From an uncultured Clostridia bacterium (lineage in GTDB: Bacteria > Bacillota > Clostridia > Christensenellales > Borkfalkiaceae): a DNA stretch of 33,370 nt. The DNA is taken from assembly GCA_904419075.1 (NCBI GenBank), contig CAJFQM010000017.1, forward strand, positions 1-33,370, written 5' to 3'. Shown here one piece after another: positions 1 to 6,984 of this stretch. Position 1 is the first letter of the stretch. Every line of letters starts with the position of its first letter. The notes beneath the pieces are model-generated. The model was not told the DNA's origin. It was given only the letters and a program-made list of their open reading frames with translations, and made no database searches. The translations under genes and the position numbers were made by a program.

Positions 1-1
1 G

Positions 2-502
2 TACGATAAGCGGGCGCGAAAAGCGGACGGAAAGTTTTACAGTCGGCTGGCAAAGTATGAAACGGAAATCTTTTCGCCGTTTGCCAAAGACATAATAAAA
101 GGCGGCATGTTCAAGAAGGAGGTTGTCGAATATTTTGACAATTACAAAGTCGAACCGAAGAACATTACGCTCATACGGGAATTGGAAGAAGATTACAAGC
201 GCAGACAAGGCAACATCGTATTGCGCGCGGTCAAGAACATCAAACCCGAAATCTATGAACGGAAACGGCGGTATAAAGTAAACGACAACGGCTTGAAACG
301 TAGACTTGCCATTTCGCGATATAAGGTCGGAAAACTCATCGACGGCTTTCTTTCCACTTTCGGGGAAGAAAGCGAGTATTTGAGCAGAGACTACACAAAT
401 CGACTAAAAGAAATCGAGGACGAGATACAGGAAGAACAGGAACTCGAGAAAAGTAAAGAACAGGAAAAAATAAACAACCGTTGGAGCTTTGAAAAAGGCT
501 GA
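2..502 (+). CDS. Partial unrecognised charged protein (C-terminal part)
   Basis: The reading frame is open from the left window edge to a TGA at 500-502, so only the last 166 residues are visible; the first internal ATG is at 107 but the frame clearly continues upstream. The product is rich in Lys, Arg and Glu, has no membrane segment, and ends in a Glu/Lys-rich stretch (residues about 130-158) that probably forms a coiled coil. I do not recognise the family. Its place just upstream of two mobile modules and its purine-rich codon use suggest it belongs to the same acquired region; a replication or mobilisation accessory role is only a guess. Confidence 0.55.
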   Translation, partial: YDKRARKADGKFYSRLAKYETEIFSPFAKDIIKGGMFKKEVVEYFDNYKVEPKNITLIRELEEDYKRRQGNIVLRAVKNIKPEIYERKRRYKVNDNGLKRRLAISRYKVGKLIDGFLSTFGEESEYLSRDYTNRLKEIEDEIQEEQELEKSKEQEKINNRWSFEKG

Positions 503-526
503 CGAAAAAAGATTTGCAAAAAATAC

Positions 527-555
527 TTGACTCGACGACTGCAAAGTGTTATAAT
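527..555 (+). promoter_or_regulatory. Sigma-A promoter of module 1
   Basis: TTGACT (527-532) and TATAAT (550-555) are separated by 17 bp and lie upstream of the small gene at 591. The blocks CTTGACTC and TATAATA recur at the same spacing in module 2 (3221-3249). Confidence 0.85.
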
Positions 556-568
556 AGTATCAATACGA
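555..568. promoter_or_regulatory. Candidate operator palindrome, module 1
   Basis: TAGTATCAATACGA contains the inverted repeat GTAT-CA-ATAC and starts on the last base of the -10 box. Twelve of 14 bases are identical to a site downstream of the module 2 promoter (3258-3271). Its position over the transcription start suits a repressor; the RHH-like protein encoded next is the obvious candidate. That pairing is inference. Confidence 0.4.
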
Positions 569-590
569 AAATATAATTTTCGGAGTAATT

Positions 591-860
591 ATGGAGAGAA
601 AAGAAAACACGCCGGGGCGGGAAAGCCGCAGACGGTACGAGGAACGGAATAAAGAAAAGAGAAAAGCGAGAAGCGGAAATTTCGGAACGATGATTCCGAG
701 GGCGCTGTATGAAGAAATAAACGCTTTCTTAACGGAGCACGGCCTCACGAAAGTAAAATTGATCGAAGCAGGATACAGAGTACTGCAAGAAAAAGTCAAA
801 GGCGAAAAGGGACAACAGAATAATATAAACCGTCCGTCGGGTAAGAGCGGGAGAGACTGA
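591..860 (+). CDS. Small basic ribbon-helix-helix-like protein, module 1
   Basis: An 89-residue basic protein, started at the ATG at 591 behind CGGAG (581-585). Residues 1-30 are very rich in Arg, Lys and Glu. They are followed by a short segment (NFGTMIPRALYEEINAFL) and a helix beginning TKVKLI, a layout typical of small Arc/MetJ-like DNA-binding proteins. A shorter homologue lies in module 2 at 3653-3871 and shares the pattern NF-TMIPR-L--E-N-FL followed by TKV--I. It is the first gene after a strong promoter with a palindrome at the start site, so autoregulation or control of the recombinase is plausible. The extra C-terminal tail (residues about 70-89) is absent from the homologue. Function is inferred from composition and context. 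Confidence 0.6.
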   Translation: MERKENTPGRESRRRYEERNKEKRKARSGNFGTMIPRALYEEINAFLTEHGLTKVKLIEAGYRVLQEKVKGEKGQQNNINRPSGKSGRD

Positions 861-886
861 ATAAGGTCTCCGCGCGGCCCGACGGA
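833..886 (+). other. Long-range hairpin over the stop codon of the RHH-like gene
   Basis: TCCGTCGGG (833-841) pairs perfectly with CCCGACGGA (878-886), and GAGAC (853-857) pairs with GTCTC (866-870) inside it. There is no clear T-tract, so a full terminator is not supported. A hairpin also sits at this place in module 2 (3886-3899), just before the micro-ORF ribosome site, which suggests processing or translational control. Confidence 0.4.
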
Positions 887-942
887 TTTGTATTTGTGAG
901 CCGAAAGGCATAGAGAAAAATTTTTGAAAGGAGGAGAAATTT

Positions 943-1005
943 GTGGGAAGAGGTGAAAAAGGTTCCGTAATGAACGCGGAACGGAGAGACGACGGAATGT
1001 TATAA
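943..1005 (+). CDS. Conserved micro-ORF (20 aa), module 1
   Basis: A GTG at 943 follows a very strong Shine-Dalgarno (AAAGGAGGAG, 927-936) at good spacing and opens 20 codons ending in TAA at 1003-1005. The peptide contains GSVMNAERR. The matching position in module 2 (3921-3986) has a similar ribosome site, also a GTG start, and a 21-residue peptide containing LSVIRAERK. The shared S-V-x-x-A-E-R core and conserved layout argue for a translated peptide, perhaps a leader for tnpW and the recombinase. No function is known to me. Confidence 0.45.
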   Translation: MGRGEKGSVMNAERRDDGML

Positions 1006-1047
1006 ACCGAAGTCATATATGCCGCACAAAGTAAAAAATAAAGGGAA

Positions 1048-1248
1048 TTGGAATATAGAGAAAAGGAGAAAAATCAAAGGGTTCAACAAGAAGAGATAGG
1101 CGGGACGATATATACCGTGATCGCGGAGGAAATTTCGGGAACGAGAAAGACGGCGTTTGAGATTATCGGCGGGCTTGTGAAACGGAATTATGAAGAAGGC
1201 GGACTTGCTGTTTGCGAAAGAACGGAGGTAAAGGAAAAATGGAACTAA
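1048..1248 (+). CDS. TnpW-like transposon-encoded small protein, module 1
   Basis: A 66-residue protein read from a TTG at 1048. The core IGGTIYTVIAEEISGTRKTA followed by I-GLVKRN fits the pattern I-G-x-T-x-Y-x-V, a polar segment, then x-x-L-I/V-x-N that I associate with TnpW of Tn4451-like clostridial elements. A homologue precedes the second recombinase (4114-4305). The end overlaps the recombinase start at 1239 by 10 nt, so translation is probably coupled. The start is uncertain: AAGGGAA lies immediately before the TTG, and the homologous TTG in module 2 could be at 4114 or 4123. TnpW's molecular function is not established. Confidence 0.55.
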   Translation: MEYREKEKNQRVQQEEIGGTIYTVIAEEISGTRKTAFEIIGGLVKRNYEEGGLAVCERTEVKEKWN

Positions 1249-2905
1249 CGGAATTGCAAACAGTTGAAATAAAAGAAAACGAAGGAGGTGAAATAACGGC
1301 ATTGTACGGGCGCTTGTCGAGGGACGATGACCAAGCCGGAGACAGCAACAGTATCGTGCATCAGAAAGAAATTTTGGAAGCATATGCGAGAAAGCAGGGC
1401 TTTGAAAATCGCTTGTTCTATATGGACGACGGATATTCTGGAACGAATTTCGAGCACCCCGGCTTTCAGAGAATGCTGAAAGACATAGCGGCGGGCAGAG
1501 TGAAAACGGTGATCGTGAAAGATATGTCGCGATTCGGCAGGAATTACGTCGAGGTGGGATATTATACGGAAATACTGTTCCCGAAATGGAAAGTACGGTT
1601 CATAGCGGTAAACGACCATGTGGACAATACGAAAGAGGGAGACGAATTCACGCCGTTCCGGAATATAATCAACGAATGGTATGCGAGGGACACGAGCAAG
1701 AAAGTCAAAGCGGTGCTGCGGGCGAAGGGAATGTCAGGGAAACACGTCAGTTCCGTGCCGCCCTACGGATATAAGAAAGATGCGGCGGACAAGACAAAAT
1801 GGGTGATCGACGAAGAAGCGGCGGAAGTAGTGAGGGAGATTTATCGTTTGTATCTGAATGGAATAGGAACGAAAGAAATAGCGAAGCAGCTGACGAGCCG
1901 CAAGGTCGATACGCCGATCGTTCATTTTCATAAAAACGGAATGTCGGTGCGGAGCAAGAGCGATCTGCCGAACGTATGGAACATGACGACGGTGTATCAG
2001 ATACTCGGACAGGAAATGTACACGGGATGTACGGTAAATTTCAAAACGCGGAAGAAGTCGTATAAGACGAAAGAACAGGAGAAATTACCGAGAGAGGAGT
2101 GGAAGATATTCGAAAATACGCAGGAGGCGATTATAGACAAGGAAACCTTTGGCATAGTGCAGAAGATGCGAGAGACAGCCGAAGAGTTCCGCGTCGGGTA
2201 GACAGAAAACCGAATATCTTTGCGGGGCTGCTGTATTGTATGGACTGTAAAAAGAAACTGAACGTGCATTATAGAAGCCGTGAAGATAAATATGGAGGAT
2301 TTATGTGTTCATCGTATCGGAAAGCGAAAGGCTCCGAATGTACGCCGCATCATCTGTCTTTGGATGTAATCAGTAAAATCGTGATGAACGATCTGCGTCG
2401 TATATGCGCCTGCGTAAGGGAACGGGAGCAAGAGTTCGTGGAAGCGTATTACGGCGAAGCGGAAAGGAAGGCGAACCGAAAACAGGAGGCAACCAAAGCC
2501 GAGCAGAGAAAAACGGAAGAAAGGATAGAAGAGATAGACGGGATAATAAAGCGGCTGTATGAGGACAATCTGAGCGGCAAGATTACGGACGAGCGTTTTT
2601 CGATTCTTGCGAAAGATTATGAATCAGAACAGTCGGAACTGAAAGAAAAGGCAAAAAGGCTGCAGGAAAGCGTACAAATAGAAAAGACAACGGAAGAAAA
2701 CCTAAGTAAATTTATACGGTTGGTAAAGCGGTACACGGAAATTCCGGAACTGACGGCGGAAATACTCAATGCTTTTATAGACAGGATATACGTCGGAGAA
2801 AAGGTAAAAGGAGTATCGCCCACGGGCAAAAGAAATTGGAGGTATAAAAGCACAAGAGCAATAAAGATTATATATAAGTTTGTAGGCGCGGTCAATCTGC
2901 AATAG
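1239..2905 (+). pseudogene. TnpX-type large serine recombinase, frameshifted, module 1
   Basis: The start is the ATG at 1239 with GGAGGT at 1224-1229. The N-terminal resolvase domain has the catalytic motif YGRLSRDD (nucleophile Ser27), then [17 protein letters not shown] and [11 protein letters not shown] recombinase domain follows ([19 protein letters not shown] and PPYGYKK). This frame stops at TAG 2199-2201. The rest continues in another frame to TAA at 2903-2905: a zinc ribbon (LLYCMDC with CSSYRKAKGSEC), a coiled coil, and a DUF4368-like end (AEILNAFIDRIYVG, KIIYKFVGAVNL). Aligned with module 2, one base is missing near 2177. Large serine recombinases excise and insert elements through a covalent Ser-DNA intermediate. 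As sequenced the protein lacks its zinc ribbon and is probably inactive, unless the shift is a sequencing error or recoded. Confidence 0.85.
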
Positions 2906-2922
2906 AAAGAAACGGAAAAGGC

Positions 2923-2954
2923 ATGGGCAGACCGGAAAACATCGTTCTGCCCAT
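2923..2954. terminator. Hairpin after recombinase 1 (possible terminator)
   Basis: ATGGGCAGA (2923-2931) pairs with TCTGCCCAT (2946-2954), 14-nt loop, 18 nt after the recombinase stop. The T-tract is poor (TGTGTCCCC), so termination is uncertain; it could instead be an element-end structure. Confidence 0.4.
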
Positions 2955-3018
2955 TGTGTCCCCTCCGATACCTTACGAGGATAAGGAAAATACAACAAGT
3001 AGTATTTTCGAGAGAGGA

Positions 3019-3042
3019 AAAAGCGGGAAACCCGCTTTTCTT
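3019..3042 (+). terminator. Intrinsic terminator
   Basis: AAAAGCGGG (3019-3027), AAA loop, CCCGCTTTT (3031-3039), then CTT. This is a compact GC stem with a short T-run and can close transcription of module 1. Confidence 0.6.
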
Positions 3043-3064
3043 AGGGGAGGAAACGGTAGAGAAA

Positions 3065-3181
3065 ATGGACAAACGTCAGAGAAGATATATCCGAATAAGA
3101 GACCAAACGCTATGGGAAAAGATAGACAGAAAGGTTGTTCTCCTCGGAATATTAGTTGCAAGCTGCGGTTTTTATAGCTAA
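3065..3181 (+). CDS. Possible 38-residue single-span membrane protein
   Basis: An ATG at 3065 opens 38 codons ending in TAA at 3179-3181. The N-terminal half is strongly basic (MDKRQRRYIRIRD) and the C-terminal half is hydrophobic (VVLLGILVASCGFYS), the layout of a small inner-membrane protein with its N-terminus inside. GGGGAGG lies at 3044-3050, somewhat far upstream. It sits after a terminator and before the promoter of module 2, so its own transcription is unclear. I do not recognise a family, and it could be chance. Confidence 0.3.
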   Translation: MDKRQRRYIRIRDQTLWEKIDRKVVLLGILVASCGFYS

Positions 3182-3220
3182 GTGAAAGAAATTTCGAGGT
3201 AAAAATTTTTTAAAAATTCC

Positions 3221-3249
3221 TTGACTCTTGAAGAAGAAAAGCGTATAAT
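3221..3249 (+). promoter_or_regulatory. Sigma-A promoter of module 2
   Basis: TTGACT (3221-3226), 17 bp, TATAAT (3244-3249). The extended blocks CTTGACTC and TATAATA match the module 1 promoter. Confidence 0.85.
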
Positions 3250-3257
3250 AGACTATA

Positions 3258-3271
3258 TAGTATATATACGA
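3258..3271. promoter_or_regulatory. Candidate operator palindrome, module 2
   Basis: TAGTATATATACGA contains the perfect palindrome GTATATATAC (3260-3269) and matches 12 of 14 bases of the module 1 site at 555-568. It lies 9 bp further from the -10 box than in module 1, and a second overlapping palindrome, ACTATATAGT, is at 3252-3261. Confidence 0.4.
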
Positions 3272-3296
3272 TAGGTAAAAATTTAGGAGGATTGTT

Positions 3297-3717
3297 ATGA
3301 CGGTAAAAGAAGCAATAGAGAAGGCCGATAGAGACGAAGGGCTTACGGTAGAAGAAATTCTATCAGGCAAATGTAAAACCCGTAAACCACGTTTACGGAA
3401 AGTACGGGACACTTGCGAAGAAATATTTGGAAGAACATAAGCCTGCAAAGTATTGGGCTTTGAGGAAAGAGCTTCCCGAATATTTGCAGGGGATAGATAA
3501 AGCGGCTGAAAGGCAGTATGAAGTTATGAGGGATAAACTCCCTAAAACGAACTGTATAAACGGAGGGGAAATTATTTGGAGGATGTTCGCCGTATTTCGT
3601 AAAAGCAAAGGCTTATTGAAGAAGAAAATTCGTCTATGTGGGGTAGAAAGAAATGGTAAGGAGAAAAGAAGATACGCCGCAGAGAGTGGCGAACAGGAAA
3701 TACGAAGAAAAAAATAA
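3297..3717 (+). pseudogene. TnpV-like transposon protein, frame-disrupted
   Basis: An ATG at 3297 with AGGAGGA (3285-3291) starts a frame that reads MTVKEAIEKADRDEGLTVEE and ILSGK and then stops at 3438-3440. Skipping one T near 3372 moves into the frame that continues KPVNHVYGKYGTLAKKYLEE and HKPAKYWALRKELPEYL up to DKAAERQYEVMRDKL (ending about 3545). That resembles the GKYG-x-L-x-x-Y-L-x-E-H core and C-terminal helix of TnpV from Tn4451-type elements. The frame runs on to 3717 with low-quality, Lys-rich sequence overlapping the next gene, so the true C-terminus is unclear. The single-base disruption fits the general decay of the region. Family assignment rests on motif memory only. Confidence 0.45.
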
Positions 3718-3871
3718 AGAAAAACGGAGAACAAGTAGCAGAAATTTTCAAACGATGATCCCGCGAGAATTGTTTGACGAAGTAAATACGTTCTTAAAGG
3801 AACGAAATATGACAAAGGTGGACTTTATAAAGAAAGCCTATGAAATGATGAAAAACAGCGGAACACATTAA
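3653..3871 (+). CDS. Small basic ribbon-helix-helix-like protein, module 2
   Basis: A 72-residue homologue of the protein at 591-860, started at the ATG at 3653 with GGGG a few bases upstream. Both have a highly basic N-terminus with RRK/ERK, KYEEKNKEKR or RYEERNKEKR, then NFQTMIPRELFDEVNTFL and the helix TKVDFIKKAYEMM. It lies between the tnpV remnant and the micro-ORF, and the stop codon is inside the palindrome CACATT-A-AATGTG (3864-3876). The frame is intact although the genes on both sides are broken. A role as DNA-binding regulator of the module is inferred from size, charge and position. Confidence 0.6.
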   Translation: MVRRKEDTPQRVANRKYEEKNKEKRRTSSRNFQTMIPRELFDEVNTFLKERNMTKVDFIKKAYEMMKNSGTH

Positions 3872-3885
3872 ATGTGCTTAATACA

Positions 3886-3899
3886 CCCGTAATATCGGG
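3886..3899 (+). other. Hairpin before micro-ORF 2
   Basis: CCCG (3886-3889), loop TAATAT, CGGG (3896-3899), placed directly before the ribosome site of the micro-ORF. Module 1 has a larger hairpin at the same relative position (833-886). Confidence 0.3.
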
Positions 3900-3920
3900 A
3901 AAAGGAAAGGAGTAAATTGT

Positions 3921-3986
3921 GTGGATAGGGTAGACCGAGCGTATCTTTCCGTTATACGTGCGGAACGAAAAAGGAAAATGAAGTAA
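3921..3986 (+). CDS. Conserved micro-ORF (21 aa), module 2
   Basis: A GTG at 3921 preceded by AAAGGAG (3906-3912) opens 21 codons to TAA at 3984-3986. The peptide MDRVDRAYLSVIRAERKRK (plus MK) shares the S-V-x-x-A-E-R core, the GTG start and the ribosome-site context with the module 1 micro-ORF at 943-1005. Because the flanking DNA is well diverged, this similarity suggests selection on the peptide. Its role is unknown. Confidence 0.45.
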   Translation: MDRVDRAYLSVIRAERKRKMK

Positions 3987-4113
3987 TAAGAGTAAAGGAA
4001 CGGCGCGGCGACGGAGAGTAGTCGGAAAAATAACAGATAATAAGGAAAGACCGGCAAGGCAAATAGTAAGACAGAAATCCCAAGCCAAGCAACCTATATA
4101 AAACACAAGAAAT

Positions 4114-5937
<1,824 letters not shown>

Positions 5938-5953
5938 TTAAAAGTAAAAATTG

Positions 5954-5975
5954 CCTTGGGGAGAAATCCCCAAGG
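5954..5975. repeat. IS200-type left-end hairpin
   Basis: CCTTGGGG (5954-5961), loop AGAAAT, CCCCAAGG (5968-5975): a perfect 8-bp stem. Such subterminal hairpins are recognised by Y1 transposases. The tnpA start codon lies inside it. Confidence 0.7.
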
Positions 5976-6456
5976 ACAATTAGCACACACACGGTGGAAA
6001 TGTCAATATCATCTTGTGTTCACGCCAAAGTATCATAGAAAAATAATTTATGGGGCATTGCGTGCGGAGATTGGAAAAATATTGCGGGAATTATGTAAAC
6101 GGAAAGACGTGGAAATCATAGAAGCGCACGCAATGCCGGATCATATACATATGTTAGTGAGCATACCGCCGAATGAGAAGGTATCGTCGTTTGTAGCGTA
6201 TCTGAAAGGAAAAAGTTCAATGATGATATTCGAGCGGTATGCTCACATGAAATATAGGTTAGGAAACAGACATTTCTGGAGTAGAGGATATTTCGTAAGC
6301 ACGGTAGGAGGTAATAAGCAAGCCGTGCAAAAGTATATTCAAAACCAAGAAAAAGAAGATTTGATTTCAACCCAAATCAGTATGGTAGAATATTACGACC
6401 CTTTTGAGAAATGGTTGAAATCAAATGGCGTAAAGAAGAATAAACCGAAGAAGTAG
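5956..6456 (+). CDS. tnpA: IS200/IS605-family Y1 transposase TnpA
   Basis: A 166-residue HUH/Y1 single-strand transposase that cuts and joins hairpin ends as single-stranded DNA. Visible features are AHTRWKCQYHLVFTPKYHRK near the N-terminus, the metal-binding HUH motif PDHIHML (His63, His65), FWSRGYFVSTVG, and the catalytic Tyr127 in QKYIQNQEKED. No ATG is available; the best start is the TTG at 5956, giving MGRNPQGQLAHT, which resembles the beginning of related proteins. That start codon lies inside the left-end hairpin, so folding of the mRNA could hide it and limit transposase synthesis. The gene looks intact, unlike the recombinases upstream. Confidence 0.9.
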   Translation: MGRNPQGQLAHTRWKCQYHLVFTPKYHRKIIYGALRAEIGKILRELCKRKDVEIIEAHAMPDHIHMLVSIPPNEKVSSFVAYLKGKSSMMIFERYAHMKYRLGNRHFWSRGYFVSTVGGNKQAVQKYIQNQEKEDLISTQISMVEYYDPFEKWLKSNGVKKNKPKK

Positions 6457-6493
6457 AAAAAGGCTTGCTTATGTGCGGTAGGCGGTCTTGTGT

Positions 6494-6562
6494 GGTGCTT
6501 GAGCACCCGCCGGTATTCATGCCCTTTAGGGCGAAAAATAAAGCCCCCACTTATAGTGGGGG
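6494..6562. repeat. IS200-type right-end hairpins
   Basis: Three hairpins follow tnpA: GGTGC-TTGA-GCACC (6494-6507 including the closing pairs), GCCC-TTTA-GGGC (6521-6532) and CCCCCAC-TTATA-GTGGGGG (6544-6562). The last is the likeliest right-end structure and may also terminate tnpA transcription, although only a short T-run follows. Confidence 0.5.
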
Positions 6563-6571
6563 ATATTTACT

Positions 6572-6738
6572 TAAAAAACCTCGCGCTTAAAATGCGCGAG
6601 GTTCGTTTTTAAAGACTCCGAACAGCTTAAAACTGTTTCCAGAAGGACGATTTATGGCTCTGCCGCGCTTTTCCGCGTCGGCGGGATAAATAAATCCCCG
6701 ATGTCTGTCATCTTTTCAGACGCAAACATTTTCTTTAT
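6572..6738 (-). ncRNA. Probable stand-alone structured RNA, 6S-like fold
   Basis: Reading leftwards, a consensus promoter (6745-6773) is followed by about 167 nt without a convincing ORF, ending in a strong intrinsic terminator (6573-6602). In the RNA, the 5' part GUU-UG-CGU can pair with ACGAAC before the terminator and GAAAAGA with UCUUU. GGGGAUUUAU pairs with AUAAAUCGUCC further in. The tip is a hairpin GCCGACGC/GCGCGGC with loop GGAAAA. Between the two long helices is an open region whose 3' side can form a small AACAG/CUGUU hairpin. This long rod with a central bubble is the architecture of 6S RNA (ssrS), which binds the sigma-A holoenzyme. The assignment rests on hand-folding; another ncRNA class is possible. 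Confidence 0.45.
6573..6610. terminator. Strong bidirectional intrinsic terminator
   Basis: ACCTCGCGC (6578-6586) pairs with GCGCGAGGT (6594-6602), with six A before it (6573-6578) and TCGTTTTT after it (6603-6610). Leftwards it ends the structured RNA; rightwards it can stop read-through from the IS. Confidence 0.85.
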
Positions 6739-6744
6739 ATAAAC

Positions 6745-6773
6745 AGAATATCATATTTTCGGTAAATTGTCAA
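6745..6773 (-). promoter_or_regulatory. Minus-strand sigma-A promoter of the structured RNA
   Basis: On the minus strand, TTGACA (6773-6768), 17 bp, TATTCT (6750-6745). Start expected near 6738. Confidence 0.8.
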
Positions 6774-6818
6774 TAGTTTTTATAAAAATTCTTTTAACTT
6801 TTCGTGAAATTGTTCTCG

Positions 6819-6845
6819 TTAAAACTTTTTACAAATTTATTACAA
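6819..6845 (+). promoter_or_regulatory. Pho-box-like direct repeats
   Basis: TTAAAA (6819-6824), TTACAA (6829-6834) and TTACAA (6840-6845) recur at 10- and 11-bp intervals, about 30 bp upstream of the -35 box of the phosphate-transporter operon. Bacillus PhoP binds TT(A/C/T)ACA-like direct repeats with an 11-bp period. Control by phosphate is inferred; the AT-rich setting makes chance matches possible. Confidence 0.35.
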
Positions 6846-6874
6846 GCAATTTGTGCTTTTTCTTTCCCAAACAG

Positions 6875-6903
6875 TTGGAAAATTTTGCGGGATATGTTAC
6901 AAT
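6875..6903 (+). promoter_or_regulatory. Sigma-A promoter of the pit operon
   Basis: TTGGAA (6875-6880), 17 bp, TACAAT (6898-6903), about 80 bp upstream of the pit start. Confidence 0.6.
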
Positions 6904-6984
6904 ATTTTTACCGAATTTATACAAAATGAATACGAGTGTAAAATACGGATGTAAATAAAACGGGAGAGTGGAAAGGAAGAATTT

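Larger units (their letters stand above)
527..2905 (+). mobile_element. TnpX-type recombinase module 1 (ends not defined)
   Basis: This module contains, in order, a promoter, an RHH-like gene, a micro-ORF, a tnpW-like gene and a broken large serine recombinase. The same order recurs at 3221-5937, so the two stretches are related elements in tandem. The coordinates mark the recognisable content only; I could not find terminal repeats or a target duplication. Tn4451-type elements move as circles and leave only a dinucleotide at the junction, so unclear ends are expected. Confidence 0.55.
5940..6570 (+). mobile_element. IS200-type insertion sequence (single tnpA; ends approximate)
   Basis: One Y1 transposase gene is flanked by hairpins and no tnpB is present, the plan of the IS200 group, whose members are usually about 600-720 bp. 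The left end is marked by the hairpin at 5954-5975 and the right end by hairpins at 6494-6562. Exact cleavage sites were not determined. It lies immediately after the broken recombinase 2. Confidence 0.7.

Noticed and set aside
2165..2205. Programmed ribosomal frameshift in recombinase 1
   Set aside because: No classical slippery heptamer or clear stimulatory structure was seen at the junction, and the second copy is damaged at a different base.
2923..3177. 84-codon plus-strand frame after recombinase 1
   Set aside because: It begins in the terminator-like hairpin and runs through a second terminator; the shorter frame at 3065-3181 is a better candidate.
6767..6958. 63-codon plus-strand frame upstream of pit
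   Set aside because: It lies in AT-rich promoter DNA, overlaps the -35 of the minus-strand RNA and both regulatory sites of pit, and lacks a ribosome site.
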